From positions 21,034,840-21,098,839 of the forward strand of contig CM075767.1 in the NCBI GenBank assembly GCA_037974665.1: a stretch of DNA of 64,000 nucleotides, in the 5' to 3' direction. The notes beneath the pieces were generated by a model. That model was not told the origin of the DNA and ran no database searches. It saw nothing but the letters and a program-made list of their open reading frames with translations. Below, piece by piece: positions 47,000-59,404 of this stretch (position 1 is its first letter; every line of letters begins with the position of its first letter). A program made the position numbers and the translations under genes. Source of the stretch: Ehretia macrophylla. Taxonomy: Eukaryota > Streptophyta > Magnoliopsida > Boraginales > Ehretiaceae.

Positions 47000-48830
47000 T
47001 CCAATTAACCATTATGATATATATGATGCTTATTTTCATTATTAAGACAATAATATATCTATAGCAATAAAAGGGCATTCTAGTCATTTTCTATAAGCAA
47101 TTCTCATACTGTTTTATGGTACTGACTATCAATCATGGACTTGAAATCAATATATCAATTTCTATCTTTATTTCTAGACTTTATCAATCGTGACATACCA
47201 TTTCTCAAGTTCATTCAATTTTTAGGATTATTTCATTTCTTAACTCATTAATTCTATTCATGTCTAAAATCATTAAGAGATAGAAATCACCACCTTATTG
47301 ATTTGATATCATTCTTAATCCAAGTAGTTTGAAATTTTTGTTCGTAGGAGAAGTATAATAAATTTGTGCAAGATGCGAGGCCTATATCCAAGCAGATCTG
47401 CTAGCATAGTGTTATTTCTGTAATTAATGATTATTTATATTCTATAAATATTTTGTACAATTAGTTTTTTTATGATGATATGATTAACTGCATTGTACAA
47501 TTATTTTCAGTTATATGTGAAATAATTTTTGTGTAATATATATATTTTGTATTTATATATTTGTATTATAAATTATTTTAATTCTCTTGCTATTCAAAAT
47601 TAATTTTTCCATTTGAAATAAATAAGGCACATCTCTAGTTACAATAGACATAATTTCAGAGCGCAAACAGCAACATACATTCTTTCGCCTTCATTTTGTG
47701 ACAGATTTAGTGATGGACTTATTTCTGTCAACATTTTGCAGCGAATTTGGAAATGGACTTCTATCCATCTCTAAAGATGAAATGGATTAGCAACCTAAAT
47801 GCTATCTTGCGACGCCCGCTCTTGTTACCATCTTTTTAGCAGTGGATTTTCATGGGTAATTAAGTTTGCAACGGAAATTTTCTAGAACCCGCATTAATTT
47901 TGTTACATTTTTGCTCTCTCTCTCTCTTTCTCTTTTTCTTTATTTTTCATAATTCTTTTTGTTATGTTTGTATCATAACAAACACTAAGATCTCTTTATG
48001 GTTCTCTGCCTCTCCTTAAAGTAGGTGAAAAAAACTTTTTGAAAATGTTAAAAATGGTGTCTGTTTTTTGACGAGGGTATATTTTTGTCTTTTGTTATGT
48101 TTAACTCATTTGACAGATTGTAACGGAAGTCAATATTGTTGCAAGTTAGTAACATCCGAGATACCACTGGGTTTCATTGAACTTTTTAAACACAAAATTT
48201 TATAAACAACTTCGCTAGAACACAAGTGTATATTGCTCATTTTTCTCCTGCAAACAATAAAAGTAGATTAATCATCGCAGAATTGGTGTAGCATGTATAG
48301 ATTCAAAAAAAAAAAAGACATACTTTGTCAGCAAGAATATTAGTATTGTTTTCAAAAGCTAGTCTTCTTGAAATATTTCAAAAATTAGTCAAAAATGATG
48401 TGTTTAAAAATTTTAATTCCACTGGATAATTCAAATGGTGATCATAATTGAAGTGGAACAGAGGGAGTATTTTTGTTATGTTTCAACTATAATTTCATTG
48501 AGAAAAAGGTAAGATCGATAACACATGGTGGTTAAGTTGAGTGGCACAAGTGGAATGGAAAAAATGCTTGCTATTAACATCAAGGTATTGCATAGCTTCC
48601 AAATGCGATACAATTAGTACCAAAAAGATGTAGTGGTGAAAAAAAAAAAAATCACTTCTTTTAACCAAACATAAGAAATCGGAATTATCAAACTTTCTTA
48701 GACATTGGTTTCTTCTATATACAATGGGAAGAAAAGCTATAATTAGCAACCTGCTTGCTAGCATGCTGGACGGAGAGTTCTGCATTATACCGCTAGATCA
48801 AGGAGACTATGGATTCTTGAGTCATAACTT

Positions 48831-48973
48831 AAGTTTTGGTTCACGTACAGCCATTAGGTCAGGTGAGGGGACGTTTGCGTGTCCCATTCGTAGGTGCGGT
48901 TAATCCAGTTATGTCTCGTGGGCTTATTGAGTAGGGATATTTCCCAAAAGTACCAAAAAAAAAAAAAAAAAAA
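48831..48973 (+). mobile_element. Short poly(A)-tailed insertion (SINE-like)
   Basis: About 120 bp beginning near AGTTTTGGTTCACGTACAGC and ending AAAAGTACC followed by about 20 A. It splits a sequence that is continuous in copy A (37908-37925), so it inserted after the duplication. A GGTTAATCC could be a decayed pol III B box, but an A box is not clear. The flanking target duplication is at most about 5 bp (CTTA). Confidence 0.5.
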
Positions 48974-48977
48974 CCTT

Positions 48978-49743
48978 AGCTGCTCCAAACGCTTCTAATT
49001 AAAAAGCGCCCACAAATGCCGCACTCGAACAAAATCCAGCTTTGAGTGGAAAAGAATCAAGAGAATACAAGCACCACAAATGAGCCATGTATAAATGCGT
49101 GGCCCAAAAAGACTCGTTGCACAATCCACAATAGCGCCAATAAAAAGGTTGAAAATTCCAAAATCAGTCGAAGGTTGCGCTTTTGCCAAATTCCCTAGCC
49201 AAGATGGCAAACGACAGAAGCGCCCACAGAATTGCTAGAGATTTTTCTTGAAAGATTTGTTGCAGTACAATATAACCCAACATCCCAACTATGATTGCAA
49301 TTGTTTTTCTATTCTCATATATATAACGAACCACAAATGATCTCCTTAGAATATACTTCATAATCAATTAAAGCCAGATACATCATCAGAAGATGTGCAA
49401 ATGATAGTGCCAATGGAGTATAAAGTTGTAATGGAAATAGGATCCAATCTTGATGTGGACCTCCTGGGAAGCATCCAGCTTATAGTGTGACGAGGGTACA
49501 TCGCTAAAGGACCTATCCCAGCTGTTAAAGCAATCTGACCTCTTGAAACTGTCGTGGAATTTCGCATTATCGTCAAGTTTTTCATGAGCCTTAACTGACT
49601 TTGATAGACGAAACCATCACCCAAAAAAACAACTAAAAAGAAAAAGAAAAAGGAAAACATTAAAATATGATTAAATTGAACACCTTGCGCCAACAAGACA
49701 AGCCCTTGGTGTCTCTGAAATTTATGGGGATGTTGGTGGATGG
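48978..49743 (-). pseudogene. Membrane-protein family pseudogene, copy 3 (5' truncated)
   Basis: Three shifted frames carry family motifs in order: VYQSQLRLMKNL and GIGPLAMYPRHTISWM (up to 49696), then SFVVRYIYENRKT and GMLGYIVLQQI (49164-49367), then SWLGNLAKAQPSTDFG and DCATSLFG (48995-49210). Relative to copy 2 it has an out-of-frame deletion after TISWM, a frameshift before SWLGN and loss of about seven residues before KRLEQL. Everything corresponding to the first third of the intact protein is missing, and the copia LTR starts at 49744. Confidence 0.75.
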
Positions 49744-51263
49744 TGTTAGTAAATATACATGATAATTAAAATTAATTACGCAGCAAAAAATAATTATGTA
49801 TTCGTTCATATTTAATTACGTAGATTTAAATCAGATAATAATTTAATCTAATTAAATTAAATCTGCAATAGTTTAGGATTACCTATTGAAACGTAGATCG
49901 ATGTAGAATTTGAATCAAGCTCCCAACGTGTGAAGCCTCCAAGATTGATCCACACAGAATCCGCACTTGCTAACTGGATTTTTCCCCTACTAGTTTTCTA
50001 GAGAAATTCTATATATTTTCTAACTGATGGAACGCATATGACTTAGGGCCATATGTGGACTGGACTAAAATAACCAGTCTTGGGCTACATTATATCAGAT
50101 CACTATCTAATTACTACGAGCCAGATTAAATTAATATTTAGGACTATTCTAAATTTAATTTAATATTTTTTCTCTAATCTAATTAATCTGCAAATTCCAT
50201 TTGTGTGTGACTTCTCGGGTTCATAATTAATCTGTAGCGAATAATTAATTCTACTAATTAATTAAAGTAGAACTACTTCTAATCAATTCGCAAATCGCGA
50301 GTGATACCTAGCAGTATATCATGATTACCCAATTAAAGATAAAGTGCAAGAATGCAAACCCAAATAGTAATTTATATGTAATCAAATTCTACTGTGTCAA
50401 TTATCCTGATCGAGCCAGAGTCATGGATTGGGTCGCCAAACTCTCGTACTCGACCATATGTCAAAACCTAATTAATTAGTAATTAATGAATAATCCGTGA
50501 AATGACTTCCACTATTACATCTTGGCCACAGATTTCTAGTTACTTAATTAATTGGATCGTATAGGATTCCCAATTGACAGTTTCTGTATCTACACGCACA
50601 TTTCTCTATGACGGAATAAATCACAATCATTGAATACATTGTCTAATCCATGATTATGACTCGTTTAATTACACCAGCAAACCATGATTTCCTAATCATG
50701 AGATAATTGTAGTGTCTCAGGTCTGATGATTAATTGCATGATTACATGATATAATGAATTATTGACATTTCATGTAATTCATTGTATTGGTGGTCAAGTC
50801 CAATTACTTATTCGTAATAAGTATTTATACATCTATTACAACGATATGAGACAAATCGCCCCAAACTAATATCTCATATAATTTGGTTAGTATACTGTAA
50901 TCCGATCTATCCGAACAAACTAACGCCCAATTAGTTTATCCTATAATCGGGGATAACTTTTAGAATATATTAGTAATATAGATAAAGTTGCCAGAGTACG
51001 ATTAACCTCTTGATTTGAAATCACTGCTTATATACCTGGTATTGGCCATAATTTACAAGAACATTATGTAGTCTTTCCATCATTCATATCATTACTCCTA
51101 AGGATGGAATCTGCAAATAATATTCTAAGGACTTTATTTATTCAATTGAAACATTTATAATAAATAAATAAACTGCCCATACTAAAAGAATTAATAAATT
51201 AAATAACACATTATCCATAATTTCAAAAATACAATTTATTGGCTTTTGGGTATTATTCTAACA
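49744..51263 (-). repeat. 3' LTR of the copia element (1520 bp)
   Basis: Plus-strand ends are TGTTAGTAAATATACATG and TTATTCTAACA. Substitutions and indels against the other LTR indicate an old insertion. Confidence 0.9.
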
Positions 51264-51276
51264 ATCCCCCACTTGT
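51264..51276 (-). promoter_or_regulatory. Polypurine tract of the copia element
   Basis: On the minus strand AAGTGGGGGAT directly precedes the 3' LTR (TGTTAGAATAA). Confidence 0.8.
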
Positions 51277-51399
51277 ACTAAAGGTAATTTGAATGGTATC
51301 TCATACCCATCCCCTCTAAGTGTTGATCCAAAGACTGCTTAGACAGAGCCTTGGTCAATGGATCAACAGTGTTATCTGCTGAAGCTACTTTCTGCATCA

Positions 51400-52080
51400 C
51401 TATATCACCTCTTCCCACAATTTCTCGGTAATGTGGTAACGTTTCTCTACATGTTTGGATTTCTGGTGAGACCTTGGTTTCTTAGCTTGCACTATTGCTC
51501 CATTATTATCACAATGTAAAGGCACTACGACCTCAATGGAAGGAACCACTCCGAGTTTCGAGACGAACTTCTTGATCCAAATTGCCTCTTTTGCTGCATT
51601 TGATGTTGCGATGTATTTGGCTTCCGTAGTGAAATCCACAGTCGTATTCTGTTTGGAACTCTTCCAACTGATCGCTCATCCATTACAAACGAAAATGAAT
51701 CCAGATGTGGATTTACGATTATCCATATTAGACTGAAAATCTGAGTCAGTGAAACCCCCGATTTTTAATTCCCCTCCTCCATATACCAAGACCACATCCT
51801 TAGTCCTATTTAGGTACTTCAGGATATTCTTGATAGCTATCCAGTGTTCCTCACCTAGATCTGATTGATATCTGCTAGTGACACTTACAGCATGACAGAT
51901 ATCAGTCCTACTACATAGCAAAGCAAAAATAAGGCTTCCAATTGCTGAAGCATATGGAATCCTATTCATTCTCTCTCTTTCTTCAGCTGTCCTAGGACTC
52001 GTAGCCCTGGAGAGATGTATGCCATGTCTAAAAGGTAACATTCCCTTTTTAGAATCCTGCGTGTTAAACCTTTTTAACAC
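51400..52080 (-). pseudogene. copia RNase H remnant
   Basis: HWIAIKNILKYLNRTKD, GFTDSDFQSNMDNRKSTSGF and, after a stop, TEAKYIATSNAAKEAIWIKK with LHCDNNGAIVQAK and KHVEKRYH are the conserved copia RNase H blocks in order. Confidence 0.85.
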
Positions 52081-52116
52081 CTTATCTATGTATGTACTTT
52101 GGGAGAGACCTATTAA

Positions 52117-52790
52117 TCATTTCGATCTATCTCTATAGATTCGAATTCCTAGGATATAGGTTGCTTCTCCCAAGTCCTTCATGGAGAATGTTCCTGATAA
52201 CCAGACCTTAATAGATGACATCATGCCTATGTCATTCCCAATCAGTAGTATGTCATCTACACACAAGATGAGGAACGTAACTGCTTTATTGCTGACTTTC
52301 TTGTAAACACAAGGTTCGTCTTCATTCTTAATGAAGCCGAAGGTTTTGACAACCTCATCAAAACGCTTGTTCCAACTCCTTGAGGCTTGTTTGAGTCCAT
52401 AGATTGATCTCTTTAGCTTACACACTTTGTGACTTTCACTCATGGATTCAAAACCCTTTGGTTGTTCCATATAAATGTCTTCTTCAATGAAGGCATTAAG
52501 AAAAGCCGTTTTGACATTCATCTATCGTATCTCATAATCGTAGTGTACAACTATAGTCAATAAGATCCTAATGGATTTGAGCATTGTTACTAGCGAGAAG
52601 GTTTCCTCATAGTCAACTCATTGTCTCTGACGATAACCTTTCGTTACTAACCTTGCCTTGAAGGTCTCGACCTTCCTATCTGCACCCCTCTTTCTCTTAT
52701 AAACCCATTTACATCTTATAGGTACAATACCTTCAGGTAGGTCTCTAAGATTTTAGACTTGATTGGTGTGCATCGAATCTATTTCAGATT
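52117..52790 (-). pseudogene. copia reverse transcriptase remnant
   Basis: The 52117-52521 frame has VKTAFLNAFIEEDIYMEQPK, KRSIYGLKQASRSWNKRFD and the catalytic box LCVDDILLIGND. Upstream, a frame with stops reads KARLVTKGYRQRQ and DYEETFSLVTMLKSIRILL. Confidence 0.85.
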
Positions 52791-53252
52791 TCATGGCATC
52801 AAGCCATTTTCCTGAGTCCCTATCAAAAATAGCTTCCTCATAGATTAGGGGATCATCAATATGATCACCATCATCCAATGTGAACAACTCTTGTCCTTGG
52901 CTATCAAGGTAGCTATATCTTATGGGGGACGAATAGTCCTTAAAGATTTGCGTATCTATGGTGAAACAATGGATTCTTCTTGAATAGTTTCATCCTGAAT
53001 CAAATCCCGGGTTTCATTCTAGTCAATTAGTTGCTCAATGTTTCCCTCTTTGAGCTCCACGTTTCTTCCCAAACCACCTTCTTGGATGAACTATTCCTCC
53101 AAGAATATGGCATGTTTGTTGACGAAGACTCTCTGGTCAATATGAAATAAAAGTTGTATTCCAACGAATCCTTGGGATAACCAATAAATCTGACTTTATT
53201 AGACCTTGCTTCCAACTTCTCAGTTTAAGCCTTTAATATAAGCAGGACAACC

Positions 53253-53924
53253 TCATACTCTAATGTGATTAAAGATGCGTTTCTTATTTATCCAGATCTC
53301 ATAAAGAATGCTTACAACTAATTTGAAAGTGACCCTATTCAAGATGTATGCCGCAGTGAGAAGAGCATGACCCCAAAGGCCAATGGGTAAATCGATATAA
53401 CTCATCATTGACCCAACCATGTCCAACAAAGTCCTATTTCTCCTTTTTGGTACACCATTAAGCTCTGGTGTTCCAGGTGGAGTCAATGATACAATTATAC
53501 CAATTTCTTTGAGATACTCCTGGAATTCAGTATTAAGGTATTCTCCTCCTCAATTAGACCGAAGAGCCTTAATCATTTTCTCAGTTTGGTTTTCCACTTC
53601 AGCTCTGTATTCTTTGAACCTTTCAAAGGATTCAAATTTGTGTTTCATAAGATACACATACCCATACCGAGACACATCGTTAGTAAAGGGAATGAAAGAG
53701 GCAAAAGCACCTCGGGACAATTCACCAAAAGACCCATACACATCAGTGTGTATTAACTCTAGAATGTTTGTAGCTCTTTGCCTTTGTCCCACAAATGGTA
53801 ATTTGGTCATCTTACCAAGGATGTAAGACTCATATGCTGGGAATGGACTCGGGCCACAAGGGCTTATAAGCCATTCTTTCTCCAACTTCATTATTCTAGC
53901 TTCCCCTATGTGACCTAATCTCAA
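53253..53924 (-). pseudogene. copia integrase remnant with pre-integrase segment
   Basis: RLGHIGEARIMKLEKEWLI is the pre-integrase segment. ELIHTDVYGSFGELSRGA supplies the first catalytic Asp region, and after a stop GTPELNGVPKRRNRTLLDMV matches the region of the final Glu, here changed in PELNGVPKRRN. A stop at about 53550 and other changes break the frame. Confidence 0.8.
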
Positions 53925-54141
53925 GTGCCATATAATTTAGAGCTAAGGGTATCTCTAGACCTTTTAAAGGTCTGAACATTCATCAATTGCTCATTTGTTT
54001 TGTCATCTTTCTTTATGTCAAGTATATAAAGACCACCTACTAATTTGCCAGATTTATTTCACAAATAAATAAAACATCCATTATCCATAAATTTAAATTC
54101 AGAATCATTTTGAACTAAAATAAAAACGAAAATGATGTTTC

Positions 54142-54396
54142 TCAAAGCACAGGGCAAGAACAACAATTGTCCAAAATTAGAATAAATCCATATGACAAAG
54201 TAAGACAACATGTCCCTTCAGTTAATGCAGCAACTGTTGCTCCATTTCCTACCTTCAGGACCACTTCGCCTTCTCCCAAAACTCTACTTCTCCTCAACTC
54301 TTGTACATATTTATATATATGAGGAGTGGCACCAGAGTCTAGCATCCATGTAGTAGAGTCATGATTAATCGAAAGACTAATCTTAAACATGAGCAA
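54142..54396 (-). pseudogene. copia protease remnant
   Basis: TTWMLDSGATPHI holds the aspartic-protease DSGA motif, followed by VVLKVGNGATVAA. Upstream and downstream frames are broken. Confidence 0.75.
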
Positions 54397-54419
54397 TCAA
54401 GACATACTTGCAGAGGCTT

Positions 54420-55100
54420 TGCCATTTCCCTTCAGACTCTTGAGGTACTCTAAACAATTCATCTTCTAATGTTCTTTGTTCTCGTAGTAGAAACAATTTC
54501 CTTGCTTTGCTCCTTTCCCTTGCCCTTGATATATAACCAATATATCCAAGAGTTGAGTAAGGTGCGCTCGATGTCATTCATTTGAAAATTGACAATAAAT
54601 GGATGCAAGGATTTGGGAAGAGTTTGAAGTATCAAGTCAGTTTGCAAGTTCGAAACCATCGAGAAATTCAAGGATTCAAGACGCCCGATCAAACCGATTA
54701 TCTTAAGAACATGCGTATTGACATCTGATCCCTCACTCATCCTCAATCGGAACAATTCCCTAGATATCTCATATCTAGCTACCTTGTTTTCACACCGTAC
54801 AACTCTTGTAAATGTGTGATGATTGCAGTGACATCTTCCATGTCCTCGTGTTGTCGTTGAAGTTCATTTGACATTGAAGCCAAAACATAGCTCCTGACCT
54901 TCAACGTATCATCACGTCATTTCTTAATGGTTTCCAGTTCCTCCTCAGTTGCCTCCTCAAGCAGCGCTTCAGGAAGTAGACCATCAATCGCATACTCAAT
55001 CTTTTCAGTATAATTTTCAAGTTGCGATACTAGTCAACAAAGTTTGGTCGGTCAAACAGTTCTTATCTAAGATAGTTGCAAGAGGATTCATTTTTGACAT
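54420..55100 (-). pseudogene. copia gag remnant
   Basis: The start ATG at 55100 gives MSKMNPLATILDKNCLTDQT, the usual copia gag opening, soon broken by stops. The later frame (54459-54755) has GSDVNTHVLKIIGLIGRLES and LQTDLILQTLPKSL, also typical. A decayed zinc knuckle reads CFYYENKEH-stop-KMNC at about 54440-54490. Confidence 0.75.
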
Positions 55101-57183
55101 ATAATTGCAGAAAATAATTAATTGAAATTAGATAATGCATTATTAACTATTTGATTTGGGTCTTTAAATCAAACAATGCCCCTACTAAAATTTTTGAATC
55201 CCACACTTCCCTAGTAGAAAACGGAAAAACAAAATAAGTTTTTCTTAGTGGATTGGGGGCCCACTAATCTTTGTTTCATCTCACATGATAGATTCTTGGT
55301 GATATAAAGACTAATGAGTGAATAACACTTTATTCAATGTATCACATACAAATCTCAATTTTCTTGCCTACAATTCCTTTGACCTCACATTATAGATTAT
55401 TGGCCTTCACGAATTGTTTATGTTAAACCCATCATCCTAGGAAATTTAGATCAATGCAATTCTGACACCTCACATAATAGATTCTTGGCAACCAGTAAGA
55501 ATCCAAATTCTCCTACATCTCATGTTTAATAGACTTAATTTACATATTAATACAAATAAATAACTCATATGTGTCCATAGTCAGCAACTTACTTGCTTAA
55601 CACATAAATTAATCTATGACAATGGAAGAAAATAATATAATCTACTCTAGACTATATCATTATTAACTTAATATTTGTCGTGGGAAGATTTGTCAGTCTT
55701 TAATTAAGGTCTCACTTTTCACATGCTTCTGATTTCAATTTATCTCATAAACTAAAATAAAAACATCCACGCATTTAGTATATATATATCGCATAATAAA
55801 TAAATGCATGTAAAAAAATAAAATGATCATGGACTAAAAGCACTATCAATTTAAGCCACTGGGTTGAATTCCTAAAATAAAATTAGGGCCCAATAGTTGG
55901 GCTACTCCTTGTTGGGCTTCACAAAACTCCATATGCGAACTGGGTCCATCAACTCCTTGATGCATCTTGCTTGATCTTCTAGTTACATTTATGTATATAG
56001 ATTCCTAATTTAGTGGGATACATAAATGGGAATAGGGGTTTTACATTATCAAAATGGGTAAGAGACATGCAAGCCCCATTTAAATAATTACATAAAATCC
56101 AAATGAATAAATAAATAAATAAATATACATACATCTAGACATTCATCCATTCATTTATTCTAGTCCATGATCATCCATTCACACAATCATAATAGGTAAT
56201 CCACGAGTATGGCATAATTAATTATATAATCTCATTATATTAATTTTGCCTATCTAATAAACCATTTATCAAATAAGCAAAATATTCAATAAATAAAACC
56301 CCTTTTATTTATTTAATTTAATAAACTATTTATTAAATAAAATCTCAAAATATTATTTAGGCTAAAATAAATAAGTTTGGGTTAAAATAGAGTTGTGTTT
56401 AAATTAAATAAAACAAATTCTATTTAAAACATTTAGCCCAATAACCTTTAAAACCTCCATTTTTTAAAAACAACCCAATATGCCCAAATAACCCAATCAG
56501 AAAAGAAAAATGCCCAAGTTCAAAACCCATCAACCCAAACCCTTTTCAGTTTTGGGTTTCAAACCTGGACCCAAATCCAAAATGGATCTGGGTTTGGTCA
56601 GAAACCCTAACCCTAAAATTAATCAAAATAATATTTTTTTTCTTTCTTTCTTCTCCCTTAGTCGCCGTCCCTCCTTATTCCCTTTTTTTTTTGTTTTTGT
56701 TTCAGCAGCGGCGCCGCCACTGCCTAGCTTGCAGCGGGGCCGCTCCCTTCCTGCTTGTGGCGCTGCTGCGCCCTTGTAGCAGCGCCACTACGCAAGCAGC
56801 GTTACTGCTCTACTTTACAGGGCGACTGCGCTACTGCACTGCCCAGCAGTACAGCGTGACAGCACTGCTGGCAATATAACTGCGTTGCTGACAGCAACTC
56901 CTTGTTGTCGGTAAATGGGAAGTGGGGCCGTAATTTTAAAAAAAAAACTGTTTCTCAAAATAATTTAATATTCTGGAAAAATAAATAAAAACAAAAATAT
57001 AAAATTTTACAGAAAACTCTTTTAATGAAAAATCAAAAACATGTAAAACATCTTTTACATAAACTGAGGATGAATTACGGGCTAATCATCTTGGCATAAT
57101 AGATTAAACAACTTTAATCAATAATATAAAAGATAGTCATAATTGTGCCATAAACATAAAATCGCGTAATAAGTATGAACGGT
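55101..57183 (-). other. Long untranslated leader of the copia element with a GC-rich core
   Basis: About 2.1 kb between primer-binding site and gag without conserved coding sequence. Positions 56700-56890 are strikingly GC-rich with GCAGCG/GCGCTGCTGC repeats, flanked by AT-rich DNA. Confidence 0.5.
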
Positions 57184-57196
57184 GGCTCTGATACCA
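57184..57196 (-). promoter_or_regulatory. Primer-binding site of the copia element
   Basis: On the minus strand TGGTATCAGAGCC lies one base after the end of the 5' LTR, complementary to initiator tRNA-Met. Confidence 0.9.
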
Positions 57197-57197
57197 T

Positions 57198-58672
57198 TGT
57201 TGGTAAATATACATGATAATTAAAATTAATTATCCAGCGAAAAATAATTATGTATCTGTTCATATTTAATTACACAAATTTAAATTAGATAATAATTTAA
57301 TATAATTAAATTAAATCTACAAACAGTTTAAGATTACATCTTGAAACGTAGATCGATGTAGAATCTGAATCAAGCTTCTCAGATGTGAAGCCTCCAAGAT
57401 TGATCCACATAGAATCTGCGCTTGTTAACTGGATTTTTCCCCCACTAGTTTTCTAGAGAAAACCTATATATTTTCTGACTGATGAAAATTGTGCTAGCTA
57501 TTATATGTCAGGACACAATAATATATAAGAGATACATATGACCTAGGGCCATAGGTGGACTGGACTAAAATAACCAGTCTTGGGCTACATTATAATTAGA
57601 TCACTATCTAATTACTACGAGTCCGATTAAATTAATATTTAGGACTATCCTAAATTTAATTTAATCTTTTCTCTAATCCAATTTATTTACAAATTTCATT
57701 TGTGTGTAATCTCTCAGATTCATAATTAATTGGTAGCAAATAATTAATTCTACTAATTAATTAAATTAGAACCCCTTCTAATCAATTCGTAAATAGCGAG
57801 TAACACCTAGCAGTATATCGCGACTACCCAATTCAAGATGAATGTGCAAGAATGTGAACCCAATTAGTAATTTATATGGAATCAAATCCTACTGTCTCAA
57901 TTATTCCGATCAAGCTAGAGTAATGAATTGGGTCGTCAAACTCTCGTATTCGACCATATGCCAAAACCCAATTAATTAGTAATTAATGAATAATCTGTGA
58001 AACGACTTCCACTATTCCACTTTGGCTAAGGATTTCTAGTTACTTAATTAATTGGATCGCATAGGATTCCCAATTGACAGTTCCTGTATCTACACGCACA
58101 TTTTTCTATGACGGAATAAATCACAATCATTGAATACATTGTCTAATCCATGATTAAGACTAGTTTAATTGTACCAACAAACCATGATATTCCTAATCAT
58201 GAGATAATCAAAGTATCTCAGGTCTGAGGATTAATTGCATGATTACATGATACAATGAATTATTGACATTCCATTTAATTCGTTGTATTGGTGGTCAAGT
58301 CCAGTTACTTATTCGTAATAAGTATTTATATATCTAATACAACGATATGAGACAAATCGCCCAAACTAATATCTCATATAATTTGGTTAGTAAACTGTAA
58401 TCCGATCTATCCGAATAAACTAACGCCTAATTTGTTTATCATATGATCGGAGACAACTTTTAGAATATATTAGTAATATAGATTCCGTCACTTATATCTT
58501 TACTCCTAAGGATGAAATCTAAAAATAATATTCTAAAGAATTTATTTATTTAATTGAAACATTTATAATGAATAAATAAACTGCCTATATTAAATGAATT
58601 AATAAATTAAATAACATATTATCTATAATTTTAAAAATACAATTTATTGATTTTTGGACATTATTTCTAACA
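57198..58672 (-). repeat. 5' LTR of the copia element (1475 bp)
   Basis: Plus-strand ends are TGTTGGTAAATATACATG and TTATTTCTAACA. It aligns over its length with 49744-51263, apart from a 50-bp segment unique to it (about 57486-57537) and a deletion near 58490. Confidence 0.9.
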
Positions 58673-58759
58673 GATAGAACTCTAAATGTGCCTTTCATAT
58701 TTATGAAGCTTCTCCGCCAAAAAATAAATACATAAATCAAAATCGTATGAGTCTAAACT

Positions 58760-58807
58760 AGCTTATCAAGATTTTTTTTTTTTTTTGGTCAAAAGCTTAT
58801 CAAGATT
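58760..58807 (-). mobile_element. Micro-retroinsertion: TTTGACC plus poly(A), 14-bp target duplication
   Basis: AGCTTATCAAGATT occurs at 58760-58773 and 58794-58807. Only a T run and GGTCAAA lie between, reading TTTGACC plus about 13 A on the minus strand. Same structure as 39284-39332. Confidence 0.7.
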
Positions 58808-58879
58808 AGCTACAGGACTACTGAATAAGCCTGAGGAAGTTCAAATTGATAGACAGTCTCAATGTTAATTCTGATTGGA

Positions 58880-59404
58880 TAATTGGCAACCTTTGGGACC
58901 ACTTTGCGCTAGATTTTCATATGATACGATGTTCTTAAAATGTTTGCGAGCATCTATCATCACTGACGGTTTATGGAACTGGCCCAATGGTAGAAGGCTA
59001 ACAGTTGTTGTTCGGCAACTAATGCATGCGCAACCCCGCATTGTATGTTAAACAACACTGATATTCATGACACGATCCAATATGAGTCGTCCCAGCTTCA
59101 AAGTTCACGGTGTCATCAGTTTGGAATCAGATCAGGGAAAGAGGTGCAATGGTTACATGTTCAAAACTTGTATGGTTTGAAGGTAGAATCCCAAAATGCG
59201 CATTTATCGTCTGCTGGTTATGCCATCAGAGGGTTAGAACCACAGAAAGAACGATTGATTGGGGCTTAGCGTGTGATCTTTTATGCGCGCACTCTGTTAT
59301 GCTTCAAACGAATCAAAATCAGTCACTTATTTTTTGGCAACAAAGTCTTGAGATGCTTTAATATCTCCTAAAGTTGACAAAGAAGTGGAATGAACTTGAT
59401 GGGC
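58880..59404 (+). mobile_element. L1-type LINE remnant, region after the reverse transcriptase (first part)
   Basis: A long frame with few breaks encodes WQPLGPLCARFSYDTMF..., then SVWNQIRERGAMVTCSKLVW and FEGRIPKCAF...TTERTIDWGLACDLLC, which is the zinc-finger domain following plant LINE reverse transcriptases. Stops show decay. The C-terminal part resumes at about 60367. Confidence 0.7.

Larger units (their letters stand above)
46800..49743. repeat. Segmental duplication, copy B
   Basis: Partner of 35046-38939 in the same orientation, about 12 kb to the right. It differs by an expanded TAA microsatellite, absence of the LINE, presence of a poly(A)-tailed insertion at about 48831-48973, and truncation of the pseudogene's 5' part at the copia insertion (49744). 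Confidence 0.8.
49744..58672 (-). mobile_element. Decayed Ty1/copia LTR retrotransposon, 8.9 kb
   Basis: Two LTRs in the same orientation enclose a minus-strand gag-pol: gag, protease, integrase, reverse transcriptase, RNase H, which is the copia order (integrase before reverse transcriptase). PBS and PPT are at the expected ends. The flanks GATGG (49739-49743) and GATAG (58673-58677) are a 5-bp target duplication with one change. Pol is split by many stops and frameshifts, so the element cannot move on its own. Confidence 0.9.

Noticed and set aside
53419-53826. 135-codon plus-strand frame
   Set aside because: It is antisense to the copia integrase remnant, whose conserved motifs are on the minus strand.
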